Positions 23,973 through 33,726 of a stretch of 64,000 bases of DNA are shown piece by piece. Position 1 is the first letter of the stretch; each line of letters opens with the position of its first letter. Made by a program: the position numbers and the translations under genes. The notes below the pieces were generated by a model. That model saw nothing but the letters and a program-made list of their open reading frames with translations. It searched no databases and was not told the DNA's origin. This stretch comes from Ectopseudomonas khazarica (GTDB lineage Bacteria; Pseudomonadota; Gammaproteobacteria; Pseudomonadales; Pseudomonadaceae), in the NCBI RefSeq assembly GCF_004521985.1, contig NZ_SBHZ01000009.1:1-64000 (forward strand), in the 5' to 3' direction.

Positions 23973-25781
23973 ATGATCGCTAGTCTGCGCCCTCTTTCCG
24001 CCATCTTCCTGGCCGGCATGCTTGCGGCATGCGCCAGTTCGCCCAACAACGGCCTGGGTGAACTGCCACGCACGCCCAAGGCCAGCATTGAGCAGATGCT
24101 GCAACAGGCGGCCGAGAGCAAGCCCGAACAAGCCGCCCTGCTGCGCCTGTCCGCAGCCGACCAGGCCTATCGCCAGAACGATGTGGCCGGCTCCGCGCGC
24201 ATTCTCGAACAGATCGACCTTGCCAGCCTGCAACCCGCCCAGCAGATGTTCGCCAGCACCCTGAACGCGGAACTGGCGATGGCGCGCAAACAGCCCAAGA
24301 GCGCCCTGAAGGCCCTGCGTCATCCCAGCCTCGAGCGCCTGAGCGAACTGCCCGTCGAACAGCAGATCCGCACCCAGCTGGTACGCGCTCGCGCACTGGA
24401 AGCCGACGGCCAGGCACTGGCCGCCGCCCGCGAGCGCGTCTTCATCGCGCCCCTGCTGAGCGGTCAGCAGGCCCAGGACAATCACGAGAAGATCTGGGAG
24501 CTGGTCGCCAACCTGCCGGAGCAGACCTCCGCTGGCGGCGACGCCGACCTGGCCGGCTGGCTGGCACTGGCCCGCGTGACCAAGGGCGCGGCAACGCTCG
24601 AACAACAGCAGGACGCCATCGACCAGTGGGTCGCGCAGAACCCTCAGCACCCGGCGGCGATGCAGCTCCCGGAGGCACTGGTGAAACTGCGCGAGCTGGC
24701 CAGCCAGCCCCTGACCCGCATCGCCCTGCTGCTGCCGCAGGAAGGCCAGCTGGCCAGCGTGGCCCGCGCCCTGCGCGACGGCTTCCTCGCGGCTCACTAC
24801 GAGGCACAGCAGGCCGGGCAGAATCCCCCGGACGTGAAACTCTACGACAGCGCCCGCATCGGTTCGCTGGACGCCTTCTACCAGCAGGCACAGGCCGACG
24901 GCGTGCAACTGGTGGTCGGCCCTCTGGAGAAGCCGCTGGTCAAGCAGCTCAGCGATCGCGAGCAGCTGCCGATCACCACGCTGGCCCTCAACTACAGCGA
25001 CGCCGGCCAGGAAGGCCCTGTGCAGCTGTTCCAGTTCGGCCTCGCCGCCGAGGACGAAGCGCGCGAAGTCTCGCGCCGCGCCTGGAGCGACGGCATGCGC
25101 CGCGCCGTGGCCCTGGTCCCGGCCGGCGAATGGGGCGACCGCGTGCTGGATGCCTTCCGCCAGAGCTGGCAGGCCCAGGGCGGCACCCTGATCGCCGCCG
25201 AGCACGTGGACCAGCCCGTCGAGCTGGCACGCCAGATCGCCGACCTGTTCCAGCTGCGCGAGAGCGAAGCACGCGCCCGCCGCCTGCAGAACACCCTGGG
25301 CAGCAGCGTCGACGCCCTGCCGGCACGCCGCCAGGACATCGACTTCATCTTCCTCGCCGCGACACCGCAGCAGGCGCAGCAGATCAAGCCGACCCTGGCC
25401 TTCCAGTACGCCGGCGACGTACCGGTCTATGCCACCTCCCACCTGTTCACCGGCACCCACAGCCAGGCCCAGTATCAGGACCTCGAAGGCATCCGCTTCT
25501 GCGAGACCCCATGGCTGCTGGACGCCCATGCACCGCTGCGCCAGGAAGTCACCCAGCAGTGGCCGCAGGCCGGCGGCAGCCTCGGCCGCCTGTACGCGAT
25601 GGGTGTCGACGCCTATCGCCTGGCGCCACGCCTGGGCCAGCTCAAGGCCCTGCCGGAGTCGCGCATCGACGGTCTTTCCGGCACCCTCAGCCTCAACCAG
25701 GCCCAGCGCGTGGAACGCCAGCTGCCCTGGGCAGAGTTCCGCGGCGGCCAGGTCCAGCGCCTTCCCGAAAGCCTCAATTGA
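23973..25781 (+). CDS. lpoA: Outer-membrane lipoprotein LpoA, activator of PBP1a
   Basis: 602 residues. Lipoprotein signal with lipobox MLAAC (Cys20). An N-terminal TPR-like half (about 30-260) is followed by a periplasmic-binding-protein-like half (from LTRIALLLPQEGQLASVARALRDGF). LpoA reaches from the outer membrane through the wall to stimulate the synthase PBP1a. The ATG at 23973 follows AGGATG; a TTG eight codons earlier is less likely. First gene of a four-gene envelope operon. Confidence 0.92.
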   Translation: MIASLRPLSAIFLAGMLAACASSPNNGLGELPRTPKASIEQMLQQAAESKPEQAALLRLSAADQAYRQNDVAGSARILEQIDLASLQPAQQMFASTLNAELAMARKQPKSALKALRHPSLERLSELPVEQQIRTQLVRARALEADGQALAAARERVFIAPLLSGQQAQDNHEKIWELVANLPEQTSAGGDADLAGWLALARVTKGAATLEQQQDAIDQWVAQNPQHPAAMQLPEALVKLRELASQPLTRIALLLPQEGQLASVARALRDGFLAAHYEAQQAGQNPPDVKLYDSARIGSLDAFYQQAQADGVQLVVGPLEKPLVKQLSDREQLPITTLALNYSDAGQEGPVQLFQFGLAAEDEAREVSRRAWSDGMRRAVALVPAGEWGDRVLDAFRQSWQAQGGTLIAAEHVDQPVELARQIADLFQLRESEARARRLQNTLGSSVDALPARRQDIDFIFLAATPQQAQQIKPTLAFQYAGDVPVYATSHLFTGTHSQAQYQDLEGIRFCETPWLLDAHAPLRQEVTQQWPQAGGSLGRLYAMGVDAYRLAPRLGQLKALPESRIDGLSGTLSLNQAQRVERQLPWAEFRGGQVQRLPESLN

Positions 25782-26137
25782 GCACCCACAACGACCTGGG
25801 ACGAGCCGCCGAACAGGCGGCCCGTCAGCATCTGGAACGTAATGGCCTGCGCCTGATCGAAGAGAACTGGAGCTGTCGCCGTGGCGAGCTTGATCTGGTC
25901 ATGCTCGACGGCGATACAGTAGTATTCGTCGAAGTCCGCGCCCGCCGCCACAGTGCCTGGGGCGGCGCCCTGGAGAGCATCGATGCGCGCAAGCGTGGCA
26001 AGTTGGTCATCGCCGCCGAGCTCTTCCTCCAGCAGGAATCCCGCTGGGCCCGCCACCCCTGCCGCTTCGACGTGGTCGCCATCAGTACCGATGGCGCCAC
26101 TCGCCTCGACTGGATCAAGAACGCCTTCGATGCCTGA
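25778..26137 (+). CDS. yraN: YraN family (UPF0102) nuclease-fold protein
   Basis: 119 residues. Shows the restriction-endonuclease-like pattern GELDLVMLDGDTVVFVEVRAR. Conserved beside lpoA in many Gammaproteobacteria; role unsettled. No ATG fits. A TTG at 25778 overlaps the lpoA stop (TTGA), gives the expected length and begins LSTHNDLGRAAEQAA, implying coupling to lpoA. A long upstream extension of the frame is a shadow of lpoA. Confidence 0.88.
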   Translation: MSTHNDLGRAAEQAARQHLERNGLRLIEENWSCRRGELDLVMLDGDTVVFVEVRARRHSAWGGALESIDARKRGKLVIAAELFLQQESRWARHPCRFDVVAISTDGATRLDWIKNAFDA

Positions 26138-26159
26138 CGGCCGTACACTCAAGGTTTAA

Positions 26160-27286
<1,127 letters not shown>

Positions 27287-27294
27287 GACAGCGG

Positions 27295-27322
27295 CAAGCC
27301 GGCAGCCTCGAGCTGCAAGCAA
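27295..27322 (+). repeat. Heptamer array, 4 units of the CAAGCNN type (degenerate)
   Basis: Four consecutive 7-base units, CAAGCCG, GCAGCCT, CGAGCTG, CAAGCAA, directly after dolP. A weak mirror copy (CTCGCAG, CTCGCCG) follows at 27362-27375, so the dolP terminator sits between two decayed arms. Same family as the arrays near 33629 and 43349. Confidence 0.5.
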
Positions 27323-27324
27323 AG

Positions 27325-27352
27325 AAAACGGGCGCCCCAGGGCGCCCGTTTT
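27325..27352. terminator. Bidirectional terminator between dolP and sspB
   Basis: Stem AAAACGGGCGCC/GGCGCCCGTTTT with a 4-base loop. The A and T runs on both sides let it serve the convergent dolP and sspB transcripts. Confidence 0.88.
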
Positions 27353-27391
27353 CATTTCCACCTCGCAGCTCGCCGGTGGCGTGCAGCTGCT

Positions 27392-27805
27392 TCACTTCAC
27401 CACTTTCAGGCTCGGCCGACCACTCGGGCGCGGCGGTTCGCCACCGGACGGACCATCATCATCCGGGCCCGGCTCGTCGGCAGCACCGGCAAGCGGCGGC
27501 TCCATGTCGAACACCATGCCCTGCCCGTTCTCCCGCGCATAGATCGCCAGGATGGCCGCTGACGGGATGTAGAGGCTGTGCGCCACACCGCCGAAGCGCC
27601 CTTCGAAGCTGACCGCCTCGTTGTCCATGTGCAGGTGACGCACCGCACTGGGCGATGCGTTGAGCACGATCTGCCCGTCACTGGCGAACCCCGGAGGCAC
27701 CTGCACCCCCGGATACTCAGCATTGATCAGCAGGTGCGGCGTGCAATCGTTATCGACGATCCACTCGTACAGCGCGCGGACCAGATAGGGACGACTGGAA
27801 TTCAT
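27392..27805 (-). CDS. sspB: ClpXP specificity-enhancing adaptor SspB
   Basis: 137 residues. Delivers ssrA-tagged proteins to ClpXP. The N-terminal fold (RPYLVRALYEWIVDNDCTPHLL, FGGVAHSLYIPSAAILAIYAREN) is followed by a flexible acidic/proline linker and the C-terminal ClpX-docking tail RPSLKVVK. The ATG at 27805 follows AGGAGG; the frame's extension to 27874 has no such site. Paired with sspA 13 bp upstream. Confidence 0.95.
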   Translation of the reverse strand: MNSSRPYLVRALYEWIVDNDCTPHLLINAEYPGVQVPPGFASDGQIVLNASPSAVRHLHMDNEAVSFEGRFGGVAHSLYIPSAAILAIYARENGQGMVFDMEPPLAGAADEPGPDDDGPSGGEPPRPSGRPSLKVVK

Positions 27806-27818
27806 GTGATCCTCCTTC

Positions 27819-28436
27819 TCAGCGCATTGCGCGCTCGACAGCGGAAAGACTGGCCTGAAAGGCCTCACGGGCAAACTGGCGCTCCATGTAGTCGAGCAAC
27901 GGCTTGGCCGGACGCGGCAACTCGATGCCCAGCAACGGCAAACGCCAGAGGATGGGCAGCAGGCAGCAATCCACCAGGCTCAGCTCGTCACTGAGGAAGA
28001 ACGCCTTGTCAGCGAACAGTGGCGAGACGCCCGTCAGGCTCTCACGGAGCTCCTTGCGCGCCAGCTGGCGCTCTGCCTCCTTGCTGCGCTTGTCGAGAAT
28101 GCGATCGACCAGCGCACACCAGTCGCGCTGGATACGGTGTATCAGCAGACGACTGTTGGCGCGTGCGACCGGATACACCGGCAGCAGCGGCGGGTGCGGA
28201 TAGCGCTCGTCCAGATACTCCATCACCACGGACGATTCGTACAGCGCCAGGTCGCGATCGACCAGCGTCGGCAGACTGCCGTAGGGGTTGAGCTCCGCGA
28301 GCTTGGGCGGGCAGCGGCCCTGCTCGACATCGATGATCTCGACGCTGACACCTTTCTCGGCGAGCACCAGACGCACGCGATGGGAATAGTGGTCGGCGGG
28401 GTCGGAGTAGCAGGTCAACCTGTTGGTCACCGCCAT
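27819..28436 (-). CDS. sspA: Stringent starvation protein A
   Basis: 205 residues, glutathione-transferase fold (N-terminal thioredoxin-like domain with [15 protein letters not shown] and [18 protein letters not shown]-terminal helical domain). SspA binds RNA polymerase and reprogrammes transcription in stress and virulence. The ATG at 28436 is preceded by GAGGAGGAT. Between it and the pet terminator (28437-28611) I see no further gene. Confidence 0.95.
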   Translation of the reverse strand: MAVTNRLTCYSDPADHYSHRVRLVLAEKGVSVEIIDVEQGRCPPKLAELNPYGSLPTLVDRDLALYESSVVMEYLDERYPHPPLLPVYPVARANSRLLIHRIQRDWCALVDRILDKRSKEAERQLARKELRESLTGVSPLFADKAFFLSDELSLVDCCLLPILWRLPLLGIELPRPAKPLLDYMERQFAREAFQASLSAVERAMR

Positions 28437-28611
28437 GGCGATCCTCCTCGCTTTTATTGGATGTTCCAGAAACACGGAAATTGTCTGCGGCACTTCCGAC
28501 ATCGCCGCCAGCAGCGCAGAGCGCGCCTGACATGACGAAGACGGAAAACGCCTCGAGCAACTCTTGATTCGCTGGCCGCCACCAAACAAGGCGGCACCAG
28601 GATGCTAAAGC

Positions 28612-28646
28612 ACAAAAACCTGCGCGCCCATCAGGGCGCGCAGGTT
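28612..28646 (-). terminator. Terminator of the petABC operon
   Basis: 13-bp stem AACCTGCGCGCCC/GGGCGCGCAGGTT (28617-28646) with a 4-base loop and a T run on the minus strand, 22 bp past the petC stop. Confidence 0.88.
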
Positions 28647-28667
28647 CGAGACGGAACCCGGAACGAC

Positions 28668-29447
28668 TTAGTGCACGTCCTTCCAGTACTCACGCTTGAG
28701 CAGGTAGGCGAACACGAAGAAGAACGCCAGGTACAGCAGCACGTAGGTGCCGATGCGCTGAGACTTCAGCTTGACCGGGTTGGCCGAGTAGGCCAGGAAG
28801 GTCACCAGGTTCTTGATCTTCTCGTCGAACTCGGCCTCGCTCAGGGTGCCGGTGTTCGGCTCCACGGTCAGCTGATCACAGGCTTCGTGAGTGATCGGCG
28901 CGCCGGTCAGCGGGTCGTACTGCTTCTTGCCATCGGTGACCACCTGAACCTGCTTGCAACCGATGACCTGGTTACCCTGCAGGCCGACCAGCACGTTCGG
29001 CATGCCCACGTTCGGGAACACCTTGTTGTTGGCGCCCAGCGGACGGGTCGGGTCGGCGTAGAAGCTGCGCAGGTAGGTGTACAGCCAGTCGTTGCCACGC
29101 ACGCGAGCCACCAGGGTCAGGTCGGGCGGAGCCGCACCGAACCACACCTTGGCGTCGTCGGGCTTCATGCCGATCTTCATGTGGTCGCCGATCTTGGCGC
29201 CACTGAATACCAGGTTCTCCAGCATGATTTCGTGCGGCACGCCGAGGTCATCGGCAACCCGCTCGTAACGCTGAAACTTGGCCGAGTGGCAGCCCATGCA
29301 GTAGTTGGCGAAGGTACGCGCACCATCTTGCATGGCAGCCTTGTCGGTCAGGTCGATGTCGACCTTGTCCAGGTGCACGTTGCCACCGGCCGCGAAGCCC
29401 AGGGCCGGCAGTGCAGCGAAAACAAATGCAGCAAATAGCTTTTTCAT
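28668..29447 (-). CDS. petC: Cytochrome c1 of the bc1 complex
   Basis: 259 residues from the ATG at 29447. Sec signal ending near LGFAA (19-20), heme site CMGCH (50-54), axial-Met region MPNVLVGLQG, and a C-terminal membrane anchor (GTYVLLYLAFFFVFAYLL) with a basic tail. It passes electrons from the Rieske centre to soluble c cytochromes in the periplasm. Its ATG shares one base with the petB stop. Confidence 0.97.
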   Translation of the reverse strand: MKKLFAAFVFAALPALGFAAGGNVHLDKVDIDLTDKAAMQDGARTFANYCMGCHSAKFQRYERVADDLGVPHEIMLENLVFSGAKIGDHMKIGMKPDDAKVWFGAAPPDLTLVARVRGNDWLYTYLRSFYADPTRPLGANNKVFPNVGMPNVLVGLQGNQVIGCKQVQVVTDGKKQYDPLTGAPITHEACDQLTVEPNTGTLSEAEFDEKIKNLVTFLAYSANPVKLKSQRIGTYVLLYLAFFFVFAYLLKREYWKDVH

Positions 29448-30658
29448 CAGCCCGTCACCCTTTCCGGAACCGGTTTGGTCTTTTCCATCCTGGTGTAGAA
29501 CGGCATCAGGATGAAGTACGCGAAGTACAGGATGGTGCACACCTGCGACAGCAGGGTACGACCCGGGGTCGGTGCCAATACACCCAGTACGCCGAGGATG
29601 ACGAAGGAAATGCAGAACACCACCAGCCAGATCTTGCTCATCCAGCCCTTGTAACGCATGGACTTGACCGGGCTACGGTCCAGCCACGGCAGGACGAACA
29701 GCACGGCGATCGCAGCACCCATGGCGATAACACCCATCAGCTTGTCCGGCACGGCGCGCAGGATGGCGTAGAAGGGCGTGAAGTACCACACCGGGGCGAT
29801 GTGCTCAGGCGTCTTGAACGGGTTGGCCGCTTCGAAGTTGGGCTTCTCGAGGAAGTAACCACCCATCTCCGGGAAGAAGAACACCACGAAGCAGAACACG
29901 AACAGGAAGACCACTACGCCGACGATGTCTTTCACGGTGTAGTAAGGGTGGAAGGCGATACCGTCGAGCGGCACACCGTTCTCGTCCTTCTTCTTCTTGA
30001 TGTCGACGCCATCCGGGTTGTTCGAACCGACTTCGTGCAGCGCCAGGATGTGCAGCACGACCAGGCCGAGCAGAACGATCGGCAGGGCAATCACGTGCAG
30101 GGCGAAGAAGCGGTTCAGGGTGATGCCGGAAATCAGGTAGTCACCACGGATCCACTGGGTCAGGTCATCGCCGATCACCGGAATCGCACCGAACAGCGAG
30201 ATGATCACCTGGGCGCCCCAGTAGGACATCTGGCCCCACGGCAGCAGGTAGCCCATGAAGGCCTCGGCCATCAGGCAGAGGTAGATCAGCATGCCGAAGA
30301 TCCACACCAGCTCACGCGGCTTCTGGTAGGAGCCGTAGAGCAGACCGCGGAACATGTGCAGGTAGACCACCACGAAGAACGCCGAAGCGCCGGTGGAGTG
30401 CAGGTAGCGGATGATCCAGCCGTACTCCACGTCGCGCATGATGTACTCGACGGACGCGAAGGCTTCCTCGGCGGACGGGGTGAAGCTCATGGTCAGCCAG
30501 ACACCGGTGAGGATCTGGTTGACCAGAACCAGCAGCGCCAGCGAGCCAAAGAAGTAGAAGAAGTTGAAGTTCTTCGGGGCGTAGTACTTGGAGAGATGGT
30601 CTTCCCACATCTTGGTGGCGGGGAAGCGCGCATCCACCCATTCCATGAATTTGCTCAT
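29447..30658 (-). CDS. petB: Cytochrome b of the bc1 complex
   Basis: 403 residues, about eight membrane helices. Quinol oxidation at the Qo site and reduction at Qi. Visible: the b-heme helices (LHSTGASAFFVVVYLHMFRG; FALHVIALPIVLLGLVVLH), the Qo motif region around FLGYLLPWGQMS-type sequence (here FMGYLLPWGQMS), and PEHIAPVWYFTPFYAILR. Overlaps petA and petC by one base each. Confidence 0.98.
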   Translation of the reverse strand: MSKFMEWVDARFPATKMWEDHLSKYYAPKNFNFFYFFGSLALLVLVNQILTGVWLTMSFTPSAEEAFASVEYIMRDVEYGWIIRYLHSTGASAFFVVVYLHMFRGLLYGSYQKPRELVWIFGMLIYLCLMAEAFMGYLLPWGQMSYWGAQVIISLFGAIPVIGDDLTQWIRGDYLISGITLNRFFALHVIALPIVLLGLVVLHILALHEVGSNNPDGVDIKKKKDENGVPLDGIAFHPYYTVKDIVGVVVFLFVFCFVVFFFPEMGGYFLEKPNFEAANPFKTPEHIAPVWYFTPFYAILRAVPDKLMGVIAMGAAIAVLFVLPWLDRSPVKSMRYKGWMSKIWLVVFCISFVILGVLGVLAPTPGRTLLSQVCTILYFAYFILMPFYTRMEKTKPVPERVTG

Positions 30659-31251
30659 CAGGCCTTCTCCTGGTCCACACCGATGATGATCACATCATCC
30701 GTCTCGTAGCTATGCGGCGGTACCGGCAGGTTCAGCGGAGCCGGCTGGGCCTTGTAGACGCGCCCGGCGAGGTCGTAACGAGAACCGTGGCAGGGGCAGA
30801 AGTAGCCACCGACCCAATCGGCGCCCAGATCGGCAGGCGCCACTTCCGGACGGAAGGACGGCGAGCAGCCCAGGTGGGTGCACAGACCGACCACGACCAG
30901 CAGCTCCGGCTTGATCGAGCGAACAGTCGGGTCCACGTAGGTCGGCTGTACCGACGCCTGGGACTCCGGATCTGCCATGCGATCGTGGATCTTGGTGAGG
31001 TTACCCAGGATCTCCTCGGTACGGCGGACGATGAACACCGGCTGACCGCGCCACTCAGCAACCATCTGCTGGCCAGCCTCGATCTTGCTGACGTTCACCT
31101 TCACCGGTGCACCGGCCGCCTTGGCCTTGGCACTGGGGAACCATGACCCCACGAACGGAGTCGCAGCACCTACCGCTCCTGCCGCGCCCACCACAGAGGT
31201 GGCCGCAACCAGAAAGCGACGTCGGCCTGCATTCACGCCGTCATTGCTCAT
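30658..31251 (-). CDS. petA: Rieske iron-sulfur subunit of the bc1 complex
   Basis: 197 residues. An uncleaved Tat-type anchor (GRRRFLVAATSVVGAAGAVGAA) precedes the periplasmic head with both cluster ligand motifs, CTHLGC and CPCHGS. It carries electrons from quinol to cytochrome c1. First gene of petABC. Confidence 0.98.
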   Translation of the reverse strand: MSNDGVNAGRRRFLVAATSVVGAAGAVGAATPFVGSWFPSAKAKAAGAPVKVNVSKIEAGQQMVAEWRGQPVFIVRRTEEILGNLTKIHDRMADPESQASVQPTYVDPTVRSIKPELLVVVGLCTHLGCSPSFRPEVAPADLGADWVGGYFCPCHGSRYDLAGRVYKAQPAPLNLPVPPHSYETDDVIIIGVDQEKA

Positions 31252-31332
31252 TCAGTCGTCTCCCATCAGCTTTGTGGCCTGTTGTTCAGGCCTCTACTAA
31301 GTAAAAATCGGGCCGCGCAAAAAATTCGCCAA

Positions 31333-31361
31333 ATGGTAAAGAAAAGCCCCTTTTCTGACAA
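31333..31361 (-). promoter_or_regulatory. Candidate sigma-70 promoter of petABC
   Basis: Minus strand: -35 TTGTCA (31361-31356), 17-bp spacer, -10 TACCAT (31338-31333), giving a leader of about 75 nt before petA. The -10 is imperfect. Confidence 0.45.
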
Positions 31362-31449
31362 GGTAATTACCCCGGAAGAGGCTGGCGAAAGCCTTGACGC
31401 GCGCGGCCTGCGGGTATGCGGCACGTTGTCGCAGCACTTTGCCACCCCC

Positions 31450-31484
31450 AAAAAAAACGCCCAGCTCCGTAAGGAAACTGGGCG
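31450..31484 (-). terminator. Terminator of rplM-rpsI
   Basis: Stem CGCCCAG/CTGGGCG (31458-31464 with 31478-31484) with a 13-base loop, followed on the minus strand by eight Ts, 22 bp past the rpsI stop. Confidence 0.82.
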
Positions 31485-31505
31485 CTTTTGGAAGCGTAGT
31501 AGCGA

Positions 31506-31898
31506 TTAACGCTTCGAGTACTGCGGACGCTTACGCGCTTTGCGCAGACCGACTTTCTTACGCTCGACTTCACGGGCGTCACGAGTGACGTAACCGGCTT
31601 TACGCAGCGGGCTGCGCAGGGTCTCGTCGTACTCGATCAGAGCGCGGGTGATGCCGTGACGGATGGCACCGGCTTGACCGCTGACACCACCACCGGCAAC
31701 GGTGACGAAGATGTCGAACTTCTCGACGGTCTCGGTCAGCTCCAGCGGCTGACGCACGACCATGCGAGCGGTCTCGCGGCCGAAGAACACGTCCAGGCTG
31801 CGGTTGTTGATCGAGATGTTACCAGTGCCCGGACGCAGGAATACGCGCGCGGTTGCGGTCTTGCGACGGCCAGTGCCGTAGTTTTGAGTCGCCGACAT
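31506..31898 (-). CDS. rpsI: 30S ribosomal protein S9
   Basis: 130 residues. Starts with [18 protein letters not shown] and ends in the basic tail [12 protein letters not shown] that reaches the P-site t[22 protein letters not shown] is the family core. Second gene of the rplM-rpsI pair, 14 bp after rplM. Confidence 0.99.
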   Translation of the reverse strand: MSATQNYGTGRRKTATARVFLRPGTGNISINNRSLDVFFGRETARMVVRQPLELTETVEKFDIFVTVAGGGVSGQAGAIRHGITRALIEYDETLRSPLRKAGYVTRDAREVERKKVGLRKARKRPQYSKR

Positions 31899-31912
31899 AA
31901 TGAACTATTCCG

Positions 31913-32341
31913 TTAAATCTTCAGTTCTTGGGGCTGCTGAGCGGTGTGCGGGTGAGCGGCACCCTTGTACACTTTCAGCTTACGGTACATGTCGCGACCC
32001 AGCGGGTTCTTCGGCAGCATGCCTTTGACCGCGGTCTCGATCACGCGCTCAGGGGCACGAGCGATCAGCTTCTCGAAGTTGATCTCTTTGATGCCGCCCG
32101 GGAAACCGGAGTGGGAGTAGTACTTCTTGTCGCTGGCTTTGGCGCCGGTTACACGCACCTGCTCGGCATTGATCACGACGATGTAGTCGCCGGTATCAAC
32201 GTGCGGGGTGTACTCAGGCTTGTGCTTGCCACGCAGACGGCTCGCGATTTCGGTGGCCAGACGACCCAGGGTCTGACCAGCAGCATCAACGACGAACCAA
32301 TCGCGTTTTACTGTTTCCGGTTTAGCAGTAAAAGTTTTCAT
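31913..32341 (-). CDS. rplM: 50S ribosomal protein L13
   Basis: 142 residues. Begins [20 protein letters not shown]; family signature [20 protein letters not shown] near the end. Early-assembly protein of the large subunit. First gene of the ribosomal pair. Confidence 0.99.
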   Translation of the reverse strand: MKTFTAKPETVKRDWFVVDAAGQTLGRLATEIASRLRGKHKPEYTPHVDTGDYIVVINAEQVRVTGAKASDKKYYSHSGFPGGIKEINFEKLIARAPERVIETAVKGMLPKNPLGRDMYRKLKVYKGAAHPHTAQQPQELKI

Positions 32342-32383
32342 TCTTTATAGCCTCAGGGGCCGCCCAGCAAAAATAGACGGCGG

Positions 32384-32412
32384 ATCTTACTGGTTAGTGC
32401 GTACTTTGACAA
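32384..32412 (-). promoter_or_regulatory. Sigma-70 promoter of rplM-rpsI
   Basis: Minus strand: -35 TTGTCA (32412-32407), 17-bp spacer, -10 TAAGAT (32389-32384), about 42 bp upstream of the rplM ATG. Confidence 0.6.
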
Positions 32413-32587
32413 GTCAAAGGCAGCCGCATACGGACGCTATCGGGGGCTCGGGTCAGCGCGTCCACAGTACGGCAAGATTCTTCGGCAGGCGGCGCATCAC
32501 TTCCACCGCAGAAAGAGGTGCCGGATTATCCTGATTGCGAAAAAAATTTCAACCTGATTGTATGACTCTTTTGCCAAGGAGCACCCC

Positions 32588-33625
32588 ATGGAATACCGCA
32601 AGCTGGGCCGAACCGATCTCGATGTCAGCGCACTGTGCCTGGGCACCATGACCTGGGGCGAGCAGAACAGCGAGGCCGAAGGCCATGCCCAGATCGAACG
32701 CGCCAAGGCCGGCGGCATCAACTTCATCGATACCGCCGAGATGTACCCGGTACCGCCGCGAGCCGAGACCTACAGCAAGACGGAGCAGATCATCGGCAGC
32801 TACTTCCAGCAGCGCGGCGACCGCGCCGACTGGATCCTGGCCAGCAAGATCGCCGGCCCCGGCAATGGCATCAGCCACATTCGCGACGGCCAGCTGAAAT
32901 TCGATCGCCAGCACATCGTCGCCGCCCTGGACGCCAGCCTGAAGCGCCTGCGCACCGACTGGATCGACCTCTACCAGCTGCACTGGCCAGAACGCCCGAC
33001 CAACTTCTTCGGCCAGCTGGGCTATCGCCACCAGGACAGCGACTTCACGCCCCTGGAAGAAACCCTCGCTGTGCTCGACGAGCAGGTCAAGGCCGGCAAG
33101 ATCCGCCACATCGGCCTGTCCAACGAAACGCCCTGGGGCACCATGAAGGTCCTGCAACTGGCCGAGAGCCGTGGCTGGCCGCGCGCCGTGTCGATCCAGA
33201 ACCCCTACAACCTGCTCAACCGCAGCTTCGAAGTGGGCCTGGCCGAGGTCGCGATTCGCGAGCAGTGCGGGCTGCTGGCCTACTCACCACTGGCGTTCGG
33301 CATGCTCAGCGGCAAGTACGAGGGCGGCGCGCGCCCCGAGGGTGCGCGCATCAGCCTGTTCAGTCGCTTCGCCCGCTACACCAACCCGCAGTCGGAGGCG
33401 GCCTGCTCGCGCTACGTCGCACTGGCCCGCGAGCATGGCCTCGATCCCGCGCAGATGGCCCTGGCCTTCGTCACCGCGCAACCTTTCGTGACCAGCAACA
33501 TCATCGGCGCCACCAGCCTGGAACAGCTGGAGAGCAACCTGGCCAGCGCCGAGCTGAGCCTCTCCGCCGAGGTGCTGGCCGGTATCGAGGCGATCCATAA
33601 GGCGCAGCCCAACCCGGCGCCATAA
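32588..33625 (+). CDS. Aldo/keto reductase, Tas-like
   Basis: 345 residues, the length of E. coli Tas. NADPH-dependent reductase barrel with the catalytic tetrad region DTAEMYPVP (Asp/Tyr), LQLAESRG, the family strand RTDWIDLYQLHWP, and the cofactor end VTSNIIGATSLEQLESNL. The start at 32588 has AAGGAG upstream. Natural substrate unknown. Confidence 0.9.
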   Translation: MEYRKLGRTDLDVSALCLGTMTWGEQNSEAEGHAQIERAKAGGINFIDTAEMYPVPPRAETYSKTEQIIGSYFQQRGDRADWILASKIAGPGNGISHIRDGQLKFDRQHIVAALDASLKRLRTDWIDLYQLHWPERPTNFFGQLGYRHQDSDFTPLEETLAVLDEQVKAGKIRHIGLSNETPWGTMKVLQLAESRGWPRAVSIQNPYNLLNRSFEVGLAEVAIREQCGLLAYSPLAFGMLSGKYEGGARPEGARISLFSRFARYTNPQSEAACSRYVALAREHGLDPAQMALAFVTAQPFVTSNIIGATSLEQLESNLASAELSLSAEVLAGIEAIHKAQPNPAP

Positions 33626-33628
33626 CAA

Positions 33629-33720
33629 CAAGCGGCAAGCTGCAAGCTAAAAGCCAGTGCGCGGGCGCAAGCTCAACCTGCACCTGCTTTCCCTTGGAGC
33701 TTGCCGCTTGAGGCTTGCAG
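33629..33720. repeat. Short inverted-repeat element bounded by two 4 x 7-bp arrays
   Basis: Left arm 33629-33656 has four units (CAAGCGG, CAAGCTG, CAAGCTA, AAAGCCA). Right arm 33693-33720 has four mirror units (CTTGGAG, CTTGCCG, CTTGAGG, CTTGCAG). Left bases 33629-33646 pair with 33693-33710 at 16 of 18 positions. The 36 bp between hold no gene. It fills the gap between the convergent reductase and acyl-CoA dehydrogenase genes and could fold into a long hairpin that stops transcription. Confidence 0.75.
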
Positions 33721-33726
33721 CGGTTC

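Noticed and set aside
31282..31509. 75-residue plus-strand frame in the petA-rpsI gap
   Set aside because: It spans the pet promoter and the rpsI terminator and ends in the hairpin; not coding.
33629..33720. CRISPR-like array
   Set aside because: Units are 7 bp with no spacers, and the second half is the mirror of the first.
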